From contig NZ_BDEL01000001.1 of NCBI RefSeq assembly GCF_001685485.1, positions 3,441,001 through 3,505,000 on the forward strand: 64,000 nt of DNA, given 5' to 3'. The translations under genes and the position numbers were made by a program. The first letter of the stretch is position 1. Each line of letters begins with the position of its first letter. Shown here in pieces: positions 1 to 8,846 of the stretch. Under the pieces are notes generated by a model that was given only the letters and a program-made list of their open reading frames with translations, had not been told where the DNA came from and did not search any database. This DNA comes from Formosa haliotis (GTDB lineage Bacteria > Bacteroidota > Bacteroidia > Flavobacteriales > Flavobacteriaceae).

Positions 1-187
1 TTATGGCGTTCGTCTCCTATAGATGCATTAATGGCTGCTTCGTAAAATTCATCGGCACTAAGTTCTTCTTCATTTTGATTATGACTGCCGCATCCCCCTT
101 CAGTTTTTCCACAACCACAGCTACCCGAGGTTTCCTTTTTTTATTTAGACCTAAATCTAAAGCGTACCATTTTTTATTATTGCTCAT
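1..187 (-). CDS. Cys-rich protein of the nap locus, N-terminal part only, frame broken
   Basis: The gene starts at the ATG at 187 and runs off the left edge. The first 19 codons read MSNNKKWYALDLGLNKKRK; after that the ATG frame gives an unlikely Lys/Val-rich text, while the next frame gives a sensible Cys- and acid-rich one (SGSCGCGKTEGGCGSHNQ, then ELSADEFYEAAINASIGDE). Adding one A to the seven-A coding run (T run at 136-142) joins the two. It follows the tetraheme lipoprotein gene by 13 bp, so it probably belongs to the nap operon. The Cys clusters suggest metal or Fe-S binding, but they are too short and irregular to name a family. A NapG/NapH or polyferredoxin role is only a guess from position. 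Confidence 0.5.
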
Positions 188-200
188 ACCTCCTCTGTTT

Positions 201-830
201 TTAATGATCTAAATCTTGTTTACGTTCTAGTTCGATATGACTATTGAATTGTGCTGGCCATCGCGATTCGAAACCTGGACTATGCGGATTATGGCAATTA
301 ACACATGTCATTGAAGCTCTTGGCGGTGCCCAACCGGCTACTTTTTTTCCGTGTGCACCTCCTTTCCAATCTTCAAATTGGTTGGCGTGACATTGAGCAC
401 ATACTTTATAACTACTATTGAAATCTATTCTGGTACCCGTAAGACTTTTTAGATTATTCATGTCGTTTCCATTATGGCAGGTTGTGCAATTCATGGCATC
501 TCCATTAGCATGATTTAATTTAATGTCCCAATGGGCTTTTTGTCCCGATTCACTATACATTTGGGTTACAGGTTGTGTATGGCATTCTATACAAGCATAC
601 GATTTTAATTGCCCTTTGCGTTCCGGAATTAAAAAGGTATGTTCTCCTTCGGTAATCTTAATTAAATTGGTGCCTTCTAACAATTCTTCCGAAGTAAGTT
701 TTCCGTGATAAGGTTTGCTTTCTGCATTAATTTTATCAGTAATAGAATGATATTTTTCTTCCTTTTTACAAGAACTAAATACCATAATAACCAAGGCTAA
801 TAAACAATATGTTATATTTCTATTTCTCAT
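201..830 (-). CDS. Tetraheme c-type cytochrome lipoprotein of the nap operon
   Basis: Predicted periplasmic or membrane-anchored electron carrier of 209 residues. The start at 830 is chosen because it gives an N terminus with a lipobox (VFSSC, Cys21); an upstream extension to 989 is open but lies inside napB. Four CXXCH heme motifs are visible at about residues 80-84 (CIECH), 115-119 (CTTCH), 144-148 (CAQCH) and 176-180 (CVNCH). It overlaps the end of napB by 11 bp, so the two are probably translated together. The likely role is to pass electrons to NapAB, taking the place of the membrane-bound NapC/NrfH tetraheme protein, which is not visible in this part of the locus. The cytochrome assignment is firm; the exact redox partner is inferred. 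Confidence 0.82.
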   Translation of the reverse strand: MRNRNITYCLLALVIMVFSSCKKEEKYHSITDKINAESKPYHGKLTSEELLEGTNLIKITEGEHTFLIPERKGQLKSYACIECHTQPVTQMYSESGQKAHWDIKLNHANGDAMNCTTCHNGNDMNNLKSLTGTRIDFNSSYKVCAQCHANQFEDWKGGAHGKKVAGWAPPRASMTCVNCHNPHSPGFESRWPAQFNSHIELERKQDLDH

Positions 831-1533
831 CGGTAGTCTTGAATGATCTTTTAAAAGCACTCTCATCCATGATCGGCGCTTCGTTAGTTTTTGGTAAATG
901 ACATTGTCTACAATTAATACGTTCTGGATGCGTGGTTCTAATTTCTTTAGGAGCACTTGGTCCGGCATGACAAGAAATACAGCTTTCACGCATTTCTAAT
1001 TGATGCGGAATCATTGGTGGTGTGCCTATTAAAGCGTTATTTACCCCAACTCCAACTTTAGGAGGTGTTTCTTTATTAAAAGCAAACGGTTTAAATGTGG
1101 CATCTGTCTTTTTCTCGACATGGCATTGGCGGCAATTTATCATTTCTGGATGCGGTGTAATCGGGGCATAGGCATTGTACTTCTCTACAAAGCCACCGTC
1201 TTGATGACATTGAATACAGGTGTTTCCACCTACGCTATGATCGTTAGCAACCGGATGCGGAATAGTAGGCGGCGCCCCAAGAAAAGCCCTATTGTTATAA
1301 TAGTCTTTTAAAAATCGCTGATGATCTTCGTCTACAGGTAAGTTAACGTAGTCTGTGCTAAAATCGGAACGTTTAAACATACCGCTTTCTAGAGGGATAA
1401 CCTTGCCCGAAGGTGCTTCTATAATAGGTGTATAGGCTTCCTCTAGTCCTTCCCTATAGCTGAAATTCCAAATGGTAATAAAGGCTATAAAAATGATGAC
1501 GAAAAATGATATGATTACAAGTCTCTTTTTCAT
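820..1533 (-). CDS. napB: Nitrate reductase cytochrome subunit NapB, duplicated tetraheme form
   Basis: Small cytochrome c subunit of periplasmic nitrate reductase. Residues 5-24 form a signal or membrane anchor. NapB proteins normally have two CXXCH motifs; this 237-residue protein has four, at 106-110, 134-138, 185-189 and 208-212. They fall in two similar units, each with a G(A/T)PPxIPH segment, a first heme (CIQCH or CISCH), an HPE segment and a second heme (NCRQCH). This looks like an internal duplication of the diheme fold. The gene starts 3 bp after the napA stop, which supports co-translation with the catalytic subunit. Naming as NapB rests on the IPH/heme pattern and on the position next to napA. 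Confidence 0.8.
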   Translation of the reverse strand: MKKRLVIISFFVIIFIAFITIWNFSYREGLEEAYTPIIEAPSGKVIPLESGMFKRSDFSTDYVNLPVDEDHQRFLKDYYNNRAFLGAPPTIPHPVANDHSVGGNTCIQCHQDGGFVEKYNAYAPITPHPEMINCRQCHVEKKTDATFKPFAFNKETPPKVGVGVNNALIGTPPMIPHQLEMRESCISCHAGPSAPKEIRTTHPERINCRQCHLPKTNEAPIMDESAFKRSFKTTDEK

Positions 1534-1536
1534 AAC

Positions 1537-3864
1537 CTAGGCTTTTTCGACTTTAACGGCGCATTTTTTATAGTCGGGTTCTTTAGAAATAGGGCAAAAA
1601 GCATCAAGTGTTACATCGTTAATTAGCATGTTTTCATCAAAGAAAGGCACAAACACCTGTCCTTTGGTTGGTAAGCCACGTTCGTTAATAGATGCTGGTA
1701 ATTTACAAGATCCACGTCTAGAGGTTACTTTTATAATTTCTCCATTTCGTATTCCTAAAGCTTTAGCATCGTCTGGATGAAATTCTACATAAGCATTAGG
1801 CATGGCTTGGTTTAATACAGGAATTCTACGGGTCATAGAACCCGTATGCCAATGTTCAATTACACGGCCGGTGTCTAACCAAAACGGATACTCTTGGTCT
1901 GGTTTTTCTGGTGCATCTTCAAAAGGGCGTTGCCATATTACAGCGCGACCATCTGGTTTGCCGTAGAAATGGAAATCTTCGCCATTAGAACAAGCCGGAT
2001 CGTATTTAGCATTGAAGCGCCATTGGGTCGATTTCCCGTTTACATAGGGCCAAATAACTCCCGATTCTCTCTTTAAAACGTCTAAGGGAGCCATACCGTG
2101 TTTTGCACCTTCATGGAACTGTCGGTACTCGTTGAAAATCTCTTCTACATGATTTTCTCTACTGTAAGGGAATAGGTCTGCAAAGCCCATACGCCTTGCA
2201 ACTTCAATAAACATCCAAGCATCTGGAGTGGTCTCGCCAGGGCCTTCAACCATGGGTTGCCAATATTGTGTTCTGCGTTCAGAATTTCCGTAAAGTCCAC
2301 CTTTTTCAATATGCCACGATGCAGGTAAAATAACATCGGCAACATCGGAAGTTGGAGTAGGAAATACATCGGAAACCACAACAAAACACGATGGTTTTTC
2401 CATTGCTGGACGATAACGACTGGTTTTTGGTAAAGACACCAACGGATTCGTAGCTTGAGTCCATATAAATTTAATATCGCCACGATCTACTGCTCTAAAC
2501 ATTTCTGTGGCATGATACGTGGGCTTAGAAGGAATGCGTTCTACTGGAACTTTCCATATTTTAGCAGCAAGCTTTCTGTTGTCTTCGTTGGTAACAACTC
2601 CTTTTGGTAACTTGTGTGTAAATGTTCCTACCTCACGGGCGGTACCACAAGCCGAAGGTTGACCTGTTAACGAAAAGGGGCCGTTTCCTGGTTGAGAAAT
2701 TTTTCCTGTTAAAAGATGAATGTTATAAATAAGGTTATTCATCCAGGTTCCTCTTGTATGTTGATTAACACCCATGCACCAAAGCGACATTACTTTTGTA
2801 TTTGGATCGCCATAAATGGAGGCTAAATATTTAATGTCGGTAATAGATACTTTGGAGTATTTTGAGACTTTTTCTGGACTGTAATCTTTTAAAAATTCTT
2901 TATAAGCTTCAAAATCGATGCCTTCTGGTTTGTCGGCAAATTCGTAGTTGTCTTCTAGTCCGTAACCCATATTGGTAAGACCTTTGCTGAAGTTACAGTG
3001 TTTTTCTACAAACGATTTGTTAACCCAACCCTTTCTTATAATTTCGTAACAAATAGCATTTGCTACGGCTAAATCTGTTTGAGGTTCAAATAATATAGAA
3101 CGATCTGACGCCATACTGGAACGTGTTGTTCGCGTGGCAAAATCGACAATCTTGGCACCTCTATTCGCTTTTTGTTCTAACATTCTAGAGAATAATACCG
3201 GATGCATTTCTGCCATATTATTTCCCCAAGTCACAAAATAATCGGCATGATCGATATCTTCATAACAGCCCATAGGCTCGTCTGCTCCAAAAGATGATAA
3301 AAATCCAGTTACCGCACTAGCCATACATAAACGAGCATTACAATCTAAATTATTGGTACCTATAGCACCTTTCATAAATTTAGAAGCAATATAACCTTCA
3401 GGTATTGTAGATTGTCCAGAGGTATACATGGCAACAGCATCTTTTCCGTGCTGAGCAATGGTCTCTTTCATTTTATTAGCAACAATATCTAAAGCCTCGT
3501 TTAAAGGCGTTTGTACGTATTTGCCATTTTTTTTAACCAAGGCATGTGTAAGACGATCTTTAGATTGAATACACATGGTTTGGTGATAACCTTTTACACA
3601 AAGCAATCCTTTATTTACGGATGAATTTGGATCTCCTTTTACCGCAACAGCTTTGCCATTCTCGGTGCCAACCAATATACCGCAACCTACACCACAAAAA
3701 CGGCAAGGTCCTTTTTTCCAATCTAGATTAGCACCTTCGGGAATGCCTGCTTCTTGCTCACTGGCAAATAAAATTCCTGGAAACATAGAGGCCGCAGCTG
3801 TCATGGCCGATAACATGGCTAACTTTTTAATAAAACTTCTTCTATTGGTTACAGAATTGTTCAT
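1537..3864 (-). CDS. napA: Periplasmic nitrate reductase catalytic subunit NapA
   Basis: Molybdopterin (bis-MGD) enzyme that reduces nitrate to nitrite in the periplasm; 775 residues. A Tat signal is visible (NRRSFIKK, residues 7-14, then a hydrophobic stretch). The [4Fe-4S] ligands are Cys54, Cys57, Cys61 and Cys89 (CRFCGVGC and LLCVKG). The NARLCMASAV segment places the Mo-ligand Cys at 180, and the GADEPMGCYEDI and WGNNMAEMHP segments are typical of NapA. The C-terminal molybdopterin dinucleotide domain is complete (HTGSMTRR, near 680-690). The gene sits between napD and napB with gaps of 7 and 3 bp. The Tat signal fits with NapD acting as its chaperone. Confidence 0.95.
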   Translation of the reverse strand: MNNSVTNRRSFIKKLAMLSAMTAAASMFPGILFASEQEAGIPEGANLDWKKGPCRFCGVGCGILVGTENGKAVAVKGDPNSSVNKGLLCVKGYHQTMCIQSKDRLTHALVKKNGKYVQTPLNEALDIVANKMKETIAQHGKDAVAMYTSGQSTIPEGYIASKFMKGAIGTNNLDCNARLCMASAVTGFLSSFGADEPMGCYEDIDHADYFVTWGNNMAEMHPVLFSRMLEQKANRGAKIVDFATRTTRSSMASDRSILFEPQTDLAVANAICYEIIRKGWVNKSFVEKHCNFSKGLTNMGYGLEDNYEFADKPEGIDFEAYKEFLKDYSPEKVSKYSKVSITDIKYLASIYGDPNTKVMSLWCMGVNQHTRGTWMNNLIYNIHLLTGKISQPGNGPFSLTGQPSACGTAREVGTFTHKLPKGVVTNEDNRKLAAKIWKVPVERIPSKPTYHATEMFRAVDRGDIKFIWTQATNPLVSLPKTSRYRPAMEKPSCFVVVSDVFPTPTSDVADVILPASWHIEKGGLYGNSERRTQYWQPMVEGPGETTPDAWMFIEVARRMGFADLFPYSRENHVEEIFNEYRQFHEGAKHGMAPLDVLKRESGVIWPYVNGKSTQWRFNAKYDPACSNGEDFHFYGKPDGRAVIWQRPFEDAPEKPDQEYPFWLDTGRVIEHWHTGSMTRRIPVLNQAMPNAYVEFHPDDAKALGIRNGEIIKVTSRRGSCKLPASINERGLPTKGQVFVPFFDENMLINDVTLDAFCPISKEPDYKKCAVKVEKA

Positions 3865-3871
3865 AGACGTA

Positions 3872-4108
3872 TTAATTTTGAGGTGAGTTAAAGCCAGAGA
3901 CCAAAGACAATAGTTTTAGGCTAGGTATAGATTCAATTTTTTCTTTTAGAATTTCTTCTTCTTGTTCGTTGGGAGTTTCGGTAACTAAAGCCAAAAGTTC
4001 TTGGTTTTCTGCAGGAACAACTTCACATTGTTCGAGGCCAAGTAATGCGTGCAATAATTCTTCTTTTTGTCCGGAAAGCGGAAGCGCGAGGTAGCTCTTT
4101 ATTGGCAT
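3872..4108 (-). CDS. napD: NapD-like chaperone of the NapA Tat signal
   Basis: Small cytoplasmic protein of 78 residues, first gene of the nap operon. NapD proteins bind the Tat signal peptide of NapA and control its export. The sequence has the expected size and layout: a first strand (IKSYLALPL), a helix, an acidic middle (CEVVPAENQELLALV) and a closing strand (LKLLSLVSGF). Similarity to characterised NapD is weak by eye, as is usual in this family, so the name leans on its position 7 bp upstream of napA. The 90 bp upstream of the start hold a possible Crp/Fnr-type palindrome. Confidence 0.72.
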   Translation of the reverse strand: MPIKSYLALPLSGQKEELLHALLGLEQCEVVPAENQELLALVTETPNEQEEEILKEKIESIPSLKLLSLVSGFNSPQN

Positions 4109-4197
4109 ATATATTGGTTTTAGTTATGAATATTTATGTTTCATCATCTAAGTATTGACAATTTAGCAAAATTTCAACTATATTTTGATAAAAAACA

Positions 4198-4209
4198 TGA
4201 CAAAAGTCA
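4198..4209. promoter_or_regulatory. Palindrome upstream of napD, possible Crp/Fnr-family operator
   Basis: TGAC-AAAA-GTCA is a perfect inverted repeat with a 4-bp spacer, the geometry of Crp/Fnr-family operators. Its near end lies about 90 bp upstream of the napD start. Nitrate reductase operons are often controlled by such regulators. No regulator gene of that family is in the window, so this is only a candidate. Confidence 0.35.
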
Positions 4210-4249
4210 GTTATATTGAATATTTCTAAATAACTAAGTTGTAGTACGT

Positions 4250-4416
4250 TATTGTTTATTTAGACCAAAAAGAGGAGCGATAATTGTTGGAAAATAAGGG
4301 TTATCCTTAGAGGACGAATTAGGTCGTGAGTAAATGGTGAAATATCAACGGCATTCTAAAAGCTAAAGATGCTATTTTCAGAATTTATGAAAAGTATCAT
4401 TTGTGCAAAAAAAATA
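4250..4416. other. Non-coding stretch between nap operon and repeat A
   Basis: I see no credible reading frame, RNA gene or strong hairpin here. The stretch separates the nap promoter region from the inverted-repeat element at 4417-4570. Confidence 0.4.
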
Positions 4417-4570
4417 AAGGGTCTTCTAAAAATTTGAGTTTTCGTCAATCAGAGCTCCTGTCTGCCGAGAGGTTTGACGATATAGATTCTCACATGTATG
4501 TTATCCATATGATGAGAATCTGAAATAAATTCAGAATAATGTATTTTAATACGTTTTAGGCAGCTGCTTT
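4417..4570. repeat. Inverted-repeat element, copy A (MITE-like)
   Basis: About 154 bp with imperfect terminal inverted repeats (AAAGGGTCTTCTAAAA at the left; the right end reads inversely as AAAGCAGCTGCCTAAAA). It has a central palindrome near 4516-4534 (ATCTGAA-ATAAA-TTCAGAA, one mismatch). Copy B at 40898-41050 matches it in reverse orientation over most of its length: for example GTTTTCGTCAATCAGAGCTC here against ATTTTCGTTTATCAGAACTC there. It begins about 65 bp downstream of the stop of the minus-strand gene at 4635. It may be a non-autonomous mobile element that now serves as a 3'-end structure. Confidence 0.65.
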
Positions 4571-4634
4571 AGAAATGCTATATTCTCATCTAATCGAACT
4601 AATGATAATTTCGTTAATGTAAATAAATTGGACT

Positions 4635-5083
4635 TTAAACGCCAGGATTCCAGCCAAGGGCAATGGCCACTTGGTTTTGTTCTTTAATAATGGAACGCAT
4701 CATATAGGGACGTTCTAAACCTACATTTTGAATGGAAGTTTCTACAGGTTGACCGTCTATCGTTACGGTTCCTGTGAAATTTTTTTAGGTTGATGCCCTA
4801 AACCATACCTGTTATCTTGAACGAGTAATAACATAAGCATTTTATCGGGACTAGGACTTGAGCAATAAATCCCTAACTCGTCCCACAAATAAACTTGGTT
4901 TTTCGATTGTTTAATAGATTCAATTCGATTGGCTTCTCCAAATATGCTTTTTAATGTTGTATAGGTTGTTGGGAAGCTAATTTCTGTATCGTTTATATAA
5001 ACGGCATGTGTTAGGCATGCAATAGTTATGTCTTGATTTCTTTTTTTTCTTTTGCTCGGATCTCTAAAGTCAAATAGTCCCAT
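4635..5083 (-). pseudogene. Unknown small cytoplasmic protein, frame broken by one missing A
   Basis: The first part (MGLFDFRDPSKRKKRNQD, then a mixed alpha/beta region to GLGHQPKK) is open from 5083. In the present text it then stops soon after, at 4763. Adding one A to the seven-A coding run (T run at 4780-4786) opens a further 48 or so sensible codons (NFTGTVTIDGQPVETSIQ, later LERPYMMRSIIKEQNQ, ending LGWNPGV) up to a TAA at 4635. The whole product would be about 149 residues with no signal peptide. I do not recognise the family. It lies 14 bp downstream of the serine hydrolase gene, so both may share a transcript. Confidence 0.6.
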
Positions 5084-5097
5084 GAAATTACGTGTTA

Positions 5098-6264
5098 TTA
5101 ATTAGCTTCGGGCGTATTTAGTTCAGATGAAATCATGAGTGCAGGTTCCCAAGCCGAAACGGCACCATCGTCGATACTTAAAACAAAGCTACTTCCGTTA
5201 GGGACTTCTGCAACATACGATTGAAATCCGAAAGTTTGCCCCGCATGTCCTAACGATAAGTCAAGCAAATCTATAACACCTAAGCCATATCGAATTCCCA
5301 TAGCCATTTCGTTAAAATATTGCGTTTTTACCAATTTTATAGTTTCAGGGTTTTTAAAGAGTTTTCCATTATACCATGCATTAATAAAAATGTCCATATC
5401 ATCTAAAGTAGAAATTATTTCTCCGGCAGCACCTGCTAATGAAGGTGGCATATGTACTAATTTTCCTTTATAATGTCCGTCCGGCATGTCTTTAGGGATG
5501 TAAACCGATCCGAAAGAGGTGTGTTTTAAATCTAAAGGTTCAATAATATGTTGCTTTATATAGCTTTGAAATGTTTCTCCCGAGTATTTTTCTATAATCA
5601 TACCTAATAAAGTATAATTTACATTGCAGTAACTCATTTTACTTCCTGGTATAAAAGGCTCTTTAATTGGTTTTGCTTTCGATAAGTTGATGAGGTCTTC
5701 TGGAGTGAATTTCATATTTGGGTCGCCATGAATTTCAATTTCTCTTTCATCATCGCCGGTAGTAAAATAATCGGTAAAACCTGTTGTATGGTTTAATAGG
5801 TTTTTTACTGTAACAGAATCGATATAATCTTTTCCGTCGATCACTAATAAACCTTCGTATAAATTTTTATTTGGAAGGATATCGGTTAGGCGGTCTTCTA
5901 ACGAAAATTTATCTGCTTCAACCAATTGTAAAATGGCGCTTGCCGTAAATAATTTTGTGCAGCTTCCAATTTCATAAGGCGTGCTAAAATTTGTTATAGG
6001 GGCGTTTGCTCTACCATCAAATCCCAAATAAGAAAACACATCCTCGCTAGTCTCTACTTTAGCCATAACACGACACGAATGTTCTTTAGCATATTTAATT
6101 AAAATGCTATCTAGTTTGGTGTGTAAGGAATCGGGCAGGGGCTTGCTAGCGTGTTCTTTAGTTACAACCTCTACATCTTTAGTTTTCGATTGCTCTTTAC
6201 AAGCAGCAAACAGCGTTAAAAATGTAAAAAAGAAAAACAGATTTTTAATTGTTGTTGTTTTCAT
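5098..6264 (-). CDS. Serine hydrolase of the beta-lactamase / penicillin-binding-protein-like family, lipoprotein
   Basis: 388 residues. The N terminus is a lipoprotein signal with a lipobox ending at Cys22 (LFAAC), so the enzyme is probably anchored in a periplasm-facing or outer membrane. The class C beta-lactamase fold motifs are visible: the active-site SxxK at residues 101-104 (SCTK), a YxN-type motif (SYCNVNY) and a late HxG motif (GHAGQTFGF). Such proteins include D-aminopeptidases, esterases and PBP4*-like enzymes; the substrate cannot be told from sequence. The start is taken at the Met directly before the signal. The preceding 480 bp hold no gene. Confidence 0.88.
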   Translation of the reverse strand: MKTTTIKNLFFFFTFLTLFAACKEQSKTKDVEVVTKEHASKPLPDSLHTKLDSILIKYAKEHSCRVMAKVETSEDVFSYLGFDGRANAPITNFSTPYEIGSCTKLFTASAILQLVEADKFSLEDRLTDILPNKNLYEGLLVIDGKDYIDSVTVKNLLNHTTGFTDYFTTGDDEREIEIHGDPNMKFTPEDLINLSKAKPIKEPFIPGSKMSYCNVNYTLLGMIIEKYSGETFQSYIKQHIIEPLDLKHTSFGSVYIPKDMPDGHYKGKLVHMPPSLAGAAGEIISTLDDMDIFINAWYNGKLFKNPETIKLVKTQYFNEMAMGIRYGLGVIDLLDLSLGHAGQTFGFQSYVAEVPNGSSFVLSIDDGAVSAWEPALMISSELNTPEAN

Positions 6265-6746
6265 AGAAAAATTAATGGAGTTGATTCTAGGTTAAAAGTA
6301 AGAAATATAAAGTAAAGGGTGCCGAATTAATGTAATTAAGGTTTTTGAAATCGTGAGTGTCTTTGTTAAAATTATAAGAATTACCTAAGATATGGTGTTT
6401 TAAATTTGGTAATGTGGATACGAATTAGATAATATAAATTGAATTATAAAACAGCTATTTTGATTGTTTTTCAGGTAAGCTGTTAAAATTGACGATAAAC
6501 TGTAATTATTTGAAAAGAATTAGACCAATTGTGTTTAGTAGCTGTATCTTTACAGGAATTTGCTAAGCCTGAAATCGTACGTTAGCGCTACTTGTTCCGA
6601 TTAAAAATACAAGAGGAATATGTTGATAGCGTTAGCCCGTTTTTTATCTGTAAAACGATATTTGTAACGGATTTTAAAGCGATTTTATCCTTTAAAGATG
6701 AGTCTGATTTGGCCTAGAATAAAATTTTTTTAATATATAATTTATA
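6265..6746. other. Intergenic region between divergent serine hydrolase gene and dsbD
   Basis: About 480 bp without a credible gene. It must contain promoters for both neighbours. A GATATTTG at 6654-6661 resembles the Bacteroidota -7 element (TAnnTTTG) for dsbD but lacks a well-placed TTG. I see no riboswitch-like fold or tRNA. Confidence 0.4.
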
Positions 6747-8726
6747 ATGAAGCATATCCTTTTTTCCTTATTATTTGTATTTAGTTTAAGTGCTTTTTCT
6801 CAAATCTTAGAACCCGTAAAATGGACCACTTCGGTAGAAAAAATATCCGATACCGAATACAACTTAATTTCTACAGCACATATCGATGCAGGTTGGCATT
6901 TATATTCGCAAACAGTACCCGATGGCGGACCCATTCCAACAACTTTTATTTACGATAATTCTGAAGAGAATTTCACGATAAACGGCAATACAAAAGAAGG
7001 AGAAGGACATACCGTTCAAGATCCGGTGTTTGAAATGGAAATTAAATTTTTTGAAGGTGAAGCGACATTTGTTCAAAACATAAACCTGTCGCAAGCCACG
7101 GCAACAATCAACGGTATTGTGGAGTTTATGGTCTGCGACGATACGCGATGTTTACCACCTACCGAAATAGATTTAGAGTTTCAGCTTGGCGATAAAAAAG
7201 CCTTAACAACCGAAACAAAATCGGAGGTCATTCCTGCAGCAACATTAGAGAAAAACATAGAAAAAACCGAGAAATCGGTCGCTAGCAAAGGACTTTGGTC
7301 TATCTTTTTTATTGCGTTTTTATCGGGCTTTGCAGCCTTGTTAACCCCTTGTGTGTTTCCTATGATTCCTATGACGGTGAGCTTTTTTACCAAACAAAGT
7401 AAAACTAAGGCTGCTGGTATAAAAAATGCTATTATTTACGGGATAAGCATTATTGTAATTTATGTGTTATTAGGGACAGCAGTCACCGGAATTTTTGGAG
7501 CGAGTGCCTTAAATGCCTTAGCAACCAATGTGTGGTTTAATGTTATTTTCTTTATTCTACTGGTGGTTTTTGCCTTTTCGTTCTTGGGTGCTTTCGAAAT
7601 TGTTTTACCAAACTCATGGGCAAATAAAGTCGATTCTCAAGCCGATCGTGGCGGACTTGTAGGGATTTTCTTTATGGCCTTAGCATTGGCTATTGTGTCG
7701 TTCTCTTGTACCGGACCTATTGTAGGTACCTTATTAGTAGAATCAGCATCTAAAGGAGGAGCCGCTCCAATTATTGGAATGTTTGGTTTCTCGCTTGCCA
7801 TAGCCTTGCCTTTTGCCTTATTCGCCGCTTTTCCAGGGTGGTTAAATTCATTACCAAAATCTGGAGGTTGGTTAAACACCGTAAAAGTGGTTTTAGGATT
7901 TTTAGAGTTGGCTTTAGCGTTTAAATTTTTAAGTCAGGCCGATTTAGTATTACAACTTCACATATTAGAGCGCGAGGTCTTTATCGCGATTTGGATTGCC
8001 ATTTTTGGAGCTTTAGCTTTTTATTTATTCGGAAAAATTCAATTGCCACACGATTCGCCATTAACACATATTTCGGTAGGGCGATTAAGTTTAGGCCTAA
8101 TCGTATTAAGTTTTACTATTTATATGATTCCAGGGCTTTGGGGAGCACCTTTAAATTTAATTAGTGCCTTTCCGCCGCCGTTAGAATACAGCGAATCTCC
8201 TTACGGTGTCGGATTCTCCAAGTTAGGATCGGGCGGTAGTGCATCGGCTCATGGCGATTTACCAGAAGGCGCCCATTTATTAGCACCACACGATATTATG
8301 GCCTTTAACGATTACGATACAGGATTAGCCTATGCTAAAAAAGTAGGAAAACCGGTGATGTTAGATTTTACAGGTTGGGCATGTGTAAACTGCCGAAAAA
8401 TGGAACAAAATGTATGGCCAGATCCAGGTGTTTTAAATATTCTTAAAAACGATGTGGTATTAATCTCATTGTATGTAGACGATAAACGCGAATTAGAACC
8501 CGAAGAAGTTACAGAGTCGCAATTAAAACCAGGCAAGCAGTTAAAGTATATCGGGCAAAAATGGAGTGAATTACAAACCATAAAATATAAGTCTAACTCA
8601 CAACCATTTTACGTGATCATCGATCATAACGAAGACAAGTTGGTAGAGCCTGTAGGCTATCTGCCAGATGTGCCAGACTATAAAGCTTGGTTAGAGGAAG
8701 GGGTGGAGAATTTTAAAGAAGAATAG
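6747..8726 (+). CDS. dsbD: Thiol:disulfide interchange protein DsbD
   Basis: 659 residues; it carries electrons from cytoplasmic thioredoxin across the inner membrane to periplasmic thiol proteins, for example those used in cytochrome c maturation. After a signal peptide (ending LSAFSQ) comes the periplasmic alpha domain with its Cys pair at 130 and 135 (VCDDTRC). The membrane domain has its Cys pair at 202 ([11 protein letters not shown]) and 321 (SFSCTGP). The C-terminal thioredoxin-like domain has CVNC at 546-549 (GWACVNCRK). All three redox pairs are present, so the protein should work. Multiheme cytochromes of the nearby nap operon would need reduced heme-site cysteines, which gives a plausible but unproven link. 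A strong terminator follows. Confidence 0.95.
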   Translation: MKHILFSLLFVFSLSAFSQILEPVKWTTSVEKISDTEYNLISTAHIDAGWHLYSQTVPDGGPIPTTFIYDNSEENFTINGNTKEGEGHTVQDPVFEMEIKFFEGEATFVQNINLSQATATINGIVEFMVCDDTRCLPPTEIDLEFQLGDKKALTTETKSEVIPAATLEKNIEKTEKSVASKGLWSIFFIAFLSGFAALLTPCVFPMIPMTVSFFTKQSKTKAAGIKNAIIYGISIIVIYVLLGTAVTGIFGASALNALATNVWFNVIFFILLVVFAFSFLGAFEIVLPNSWANKVDSQADRGGLVGIFFMALALAIVSFSCTGPIVGTLLVESASKGGAAPIIGMFGFSLAIALPFALFAAFPGWLNSLPKSGGWLNTVKVVLGFLELALAFKFLSQADLVLQLHILEREVFIAIWIAIFGALAFYLFGKIQLPHDSPLTHISVGRLSLGLIVLSFTIYMIPGLWGAPLNLISAFPPPLEYSESPYGVGFSKLGSGGSASAHGDLPEGAHLLAPHDIMAFNDYDTGLAYAKKVGKPVMLDFTGWACVNCRKMEQNVWPDPGVLNILKNDVVLISLYVDDKRELEPEEVTESQLKPGKQLKYIGQKWSELQTIKYKSNSQPFYVIIDHNEDKLVEPVGYLPDVPDYKAWLEEGVENFKEE

Positions 8727-8753
8727 GTAAACTCGACGTAAAACAGAGCTTAT

Positions 8754-8798
8754 AAAAAAATCATCAGTACGTTTTAATGTGTACTGATGATTTTTTTT
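8754..8798 (+). terminator. Rho-independent terminator after dsbD
   Basis: Stem TCATCAGTAC (8761-8770) with GTACTGATGA (8781-8790), extended by A/T pairs and followed by eight Ts. The hairpin lies 30 bp after the dsbD stop; because A and T runs flank both sides it could also stop the minus-strand transcript. Confidence 0.88.
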
Positions 8799-8846
8799 GT
8801 TTTTCAACTAGATCAAATTATTTTTTTGTTAGAGATCATAAGAGTT

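Noticed and set aside
136..142. Programmed ribosomal frameshifting in the nap-locus gene
   Set aside because: The same kind of single-A loss occurs in five genes of unrelated function, which speaks for a common technical or mutational cause rather than for a programmed site.
3..212. Plus-strand open frame of 69 codons at the left edge
   Set aside because: It lies opposite the Cys-rich nap-locus gene and is open only by chance; its text has no signal, domain or start context.
831..989. Upstream extension of the tetraheme lipoprotein
   Set aside because: The frame is open back to 989 but runs inside napB; the lipoprotein signal begins at 830.
2145..2483. Minus-strand 112-codon frame inside napA
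   Set aside because: Shadow of napA in another frame; no supporting features.
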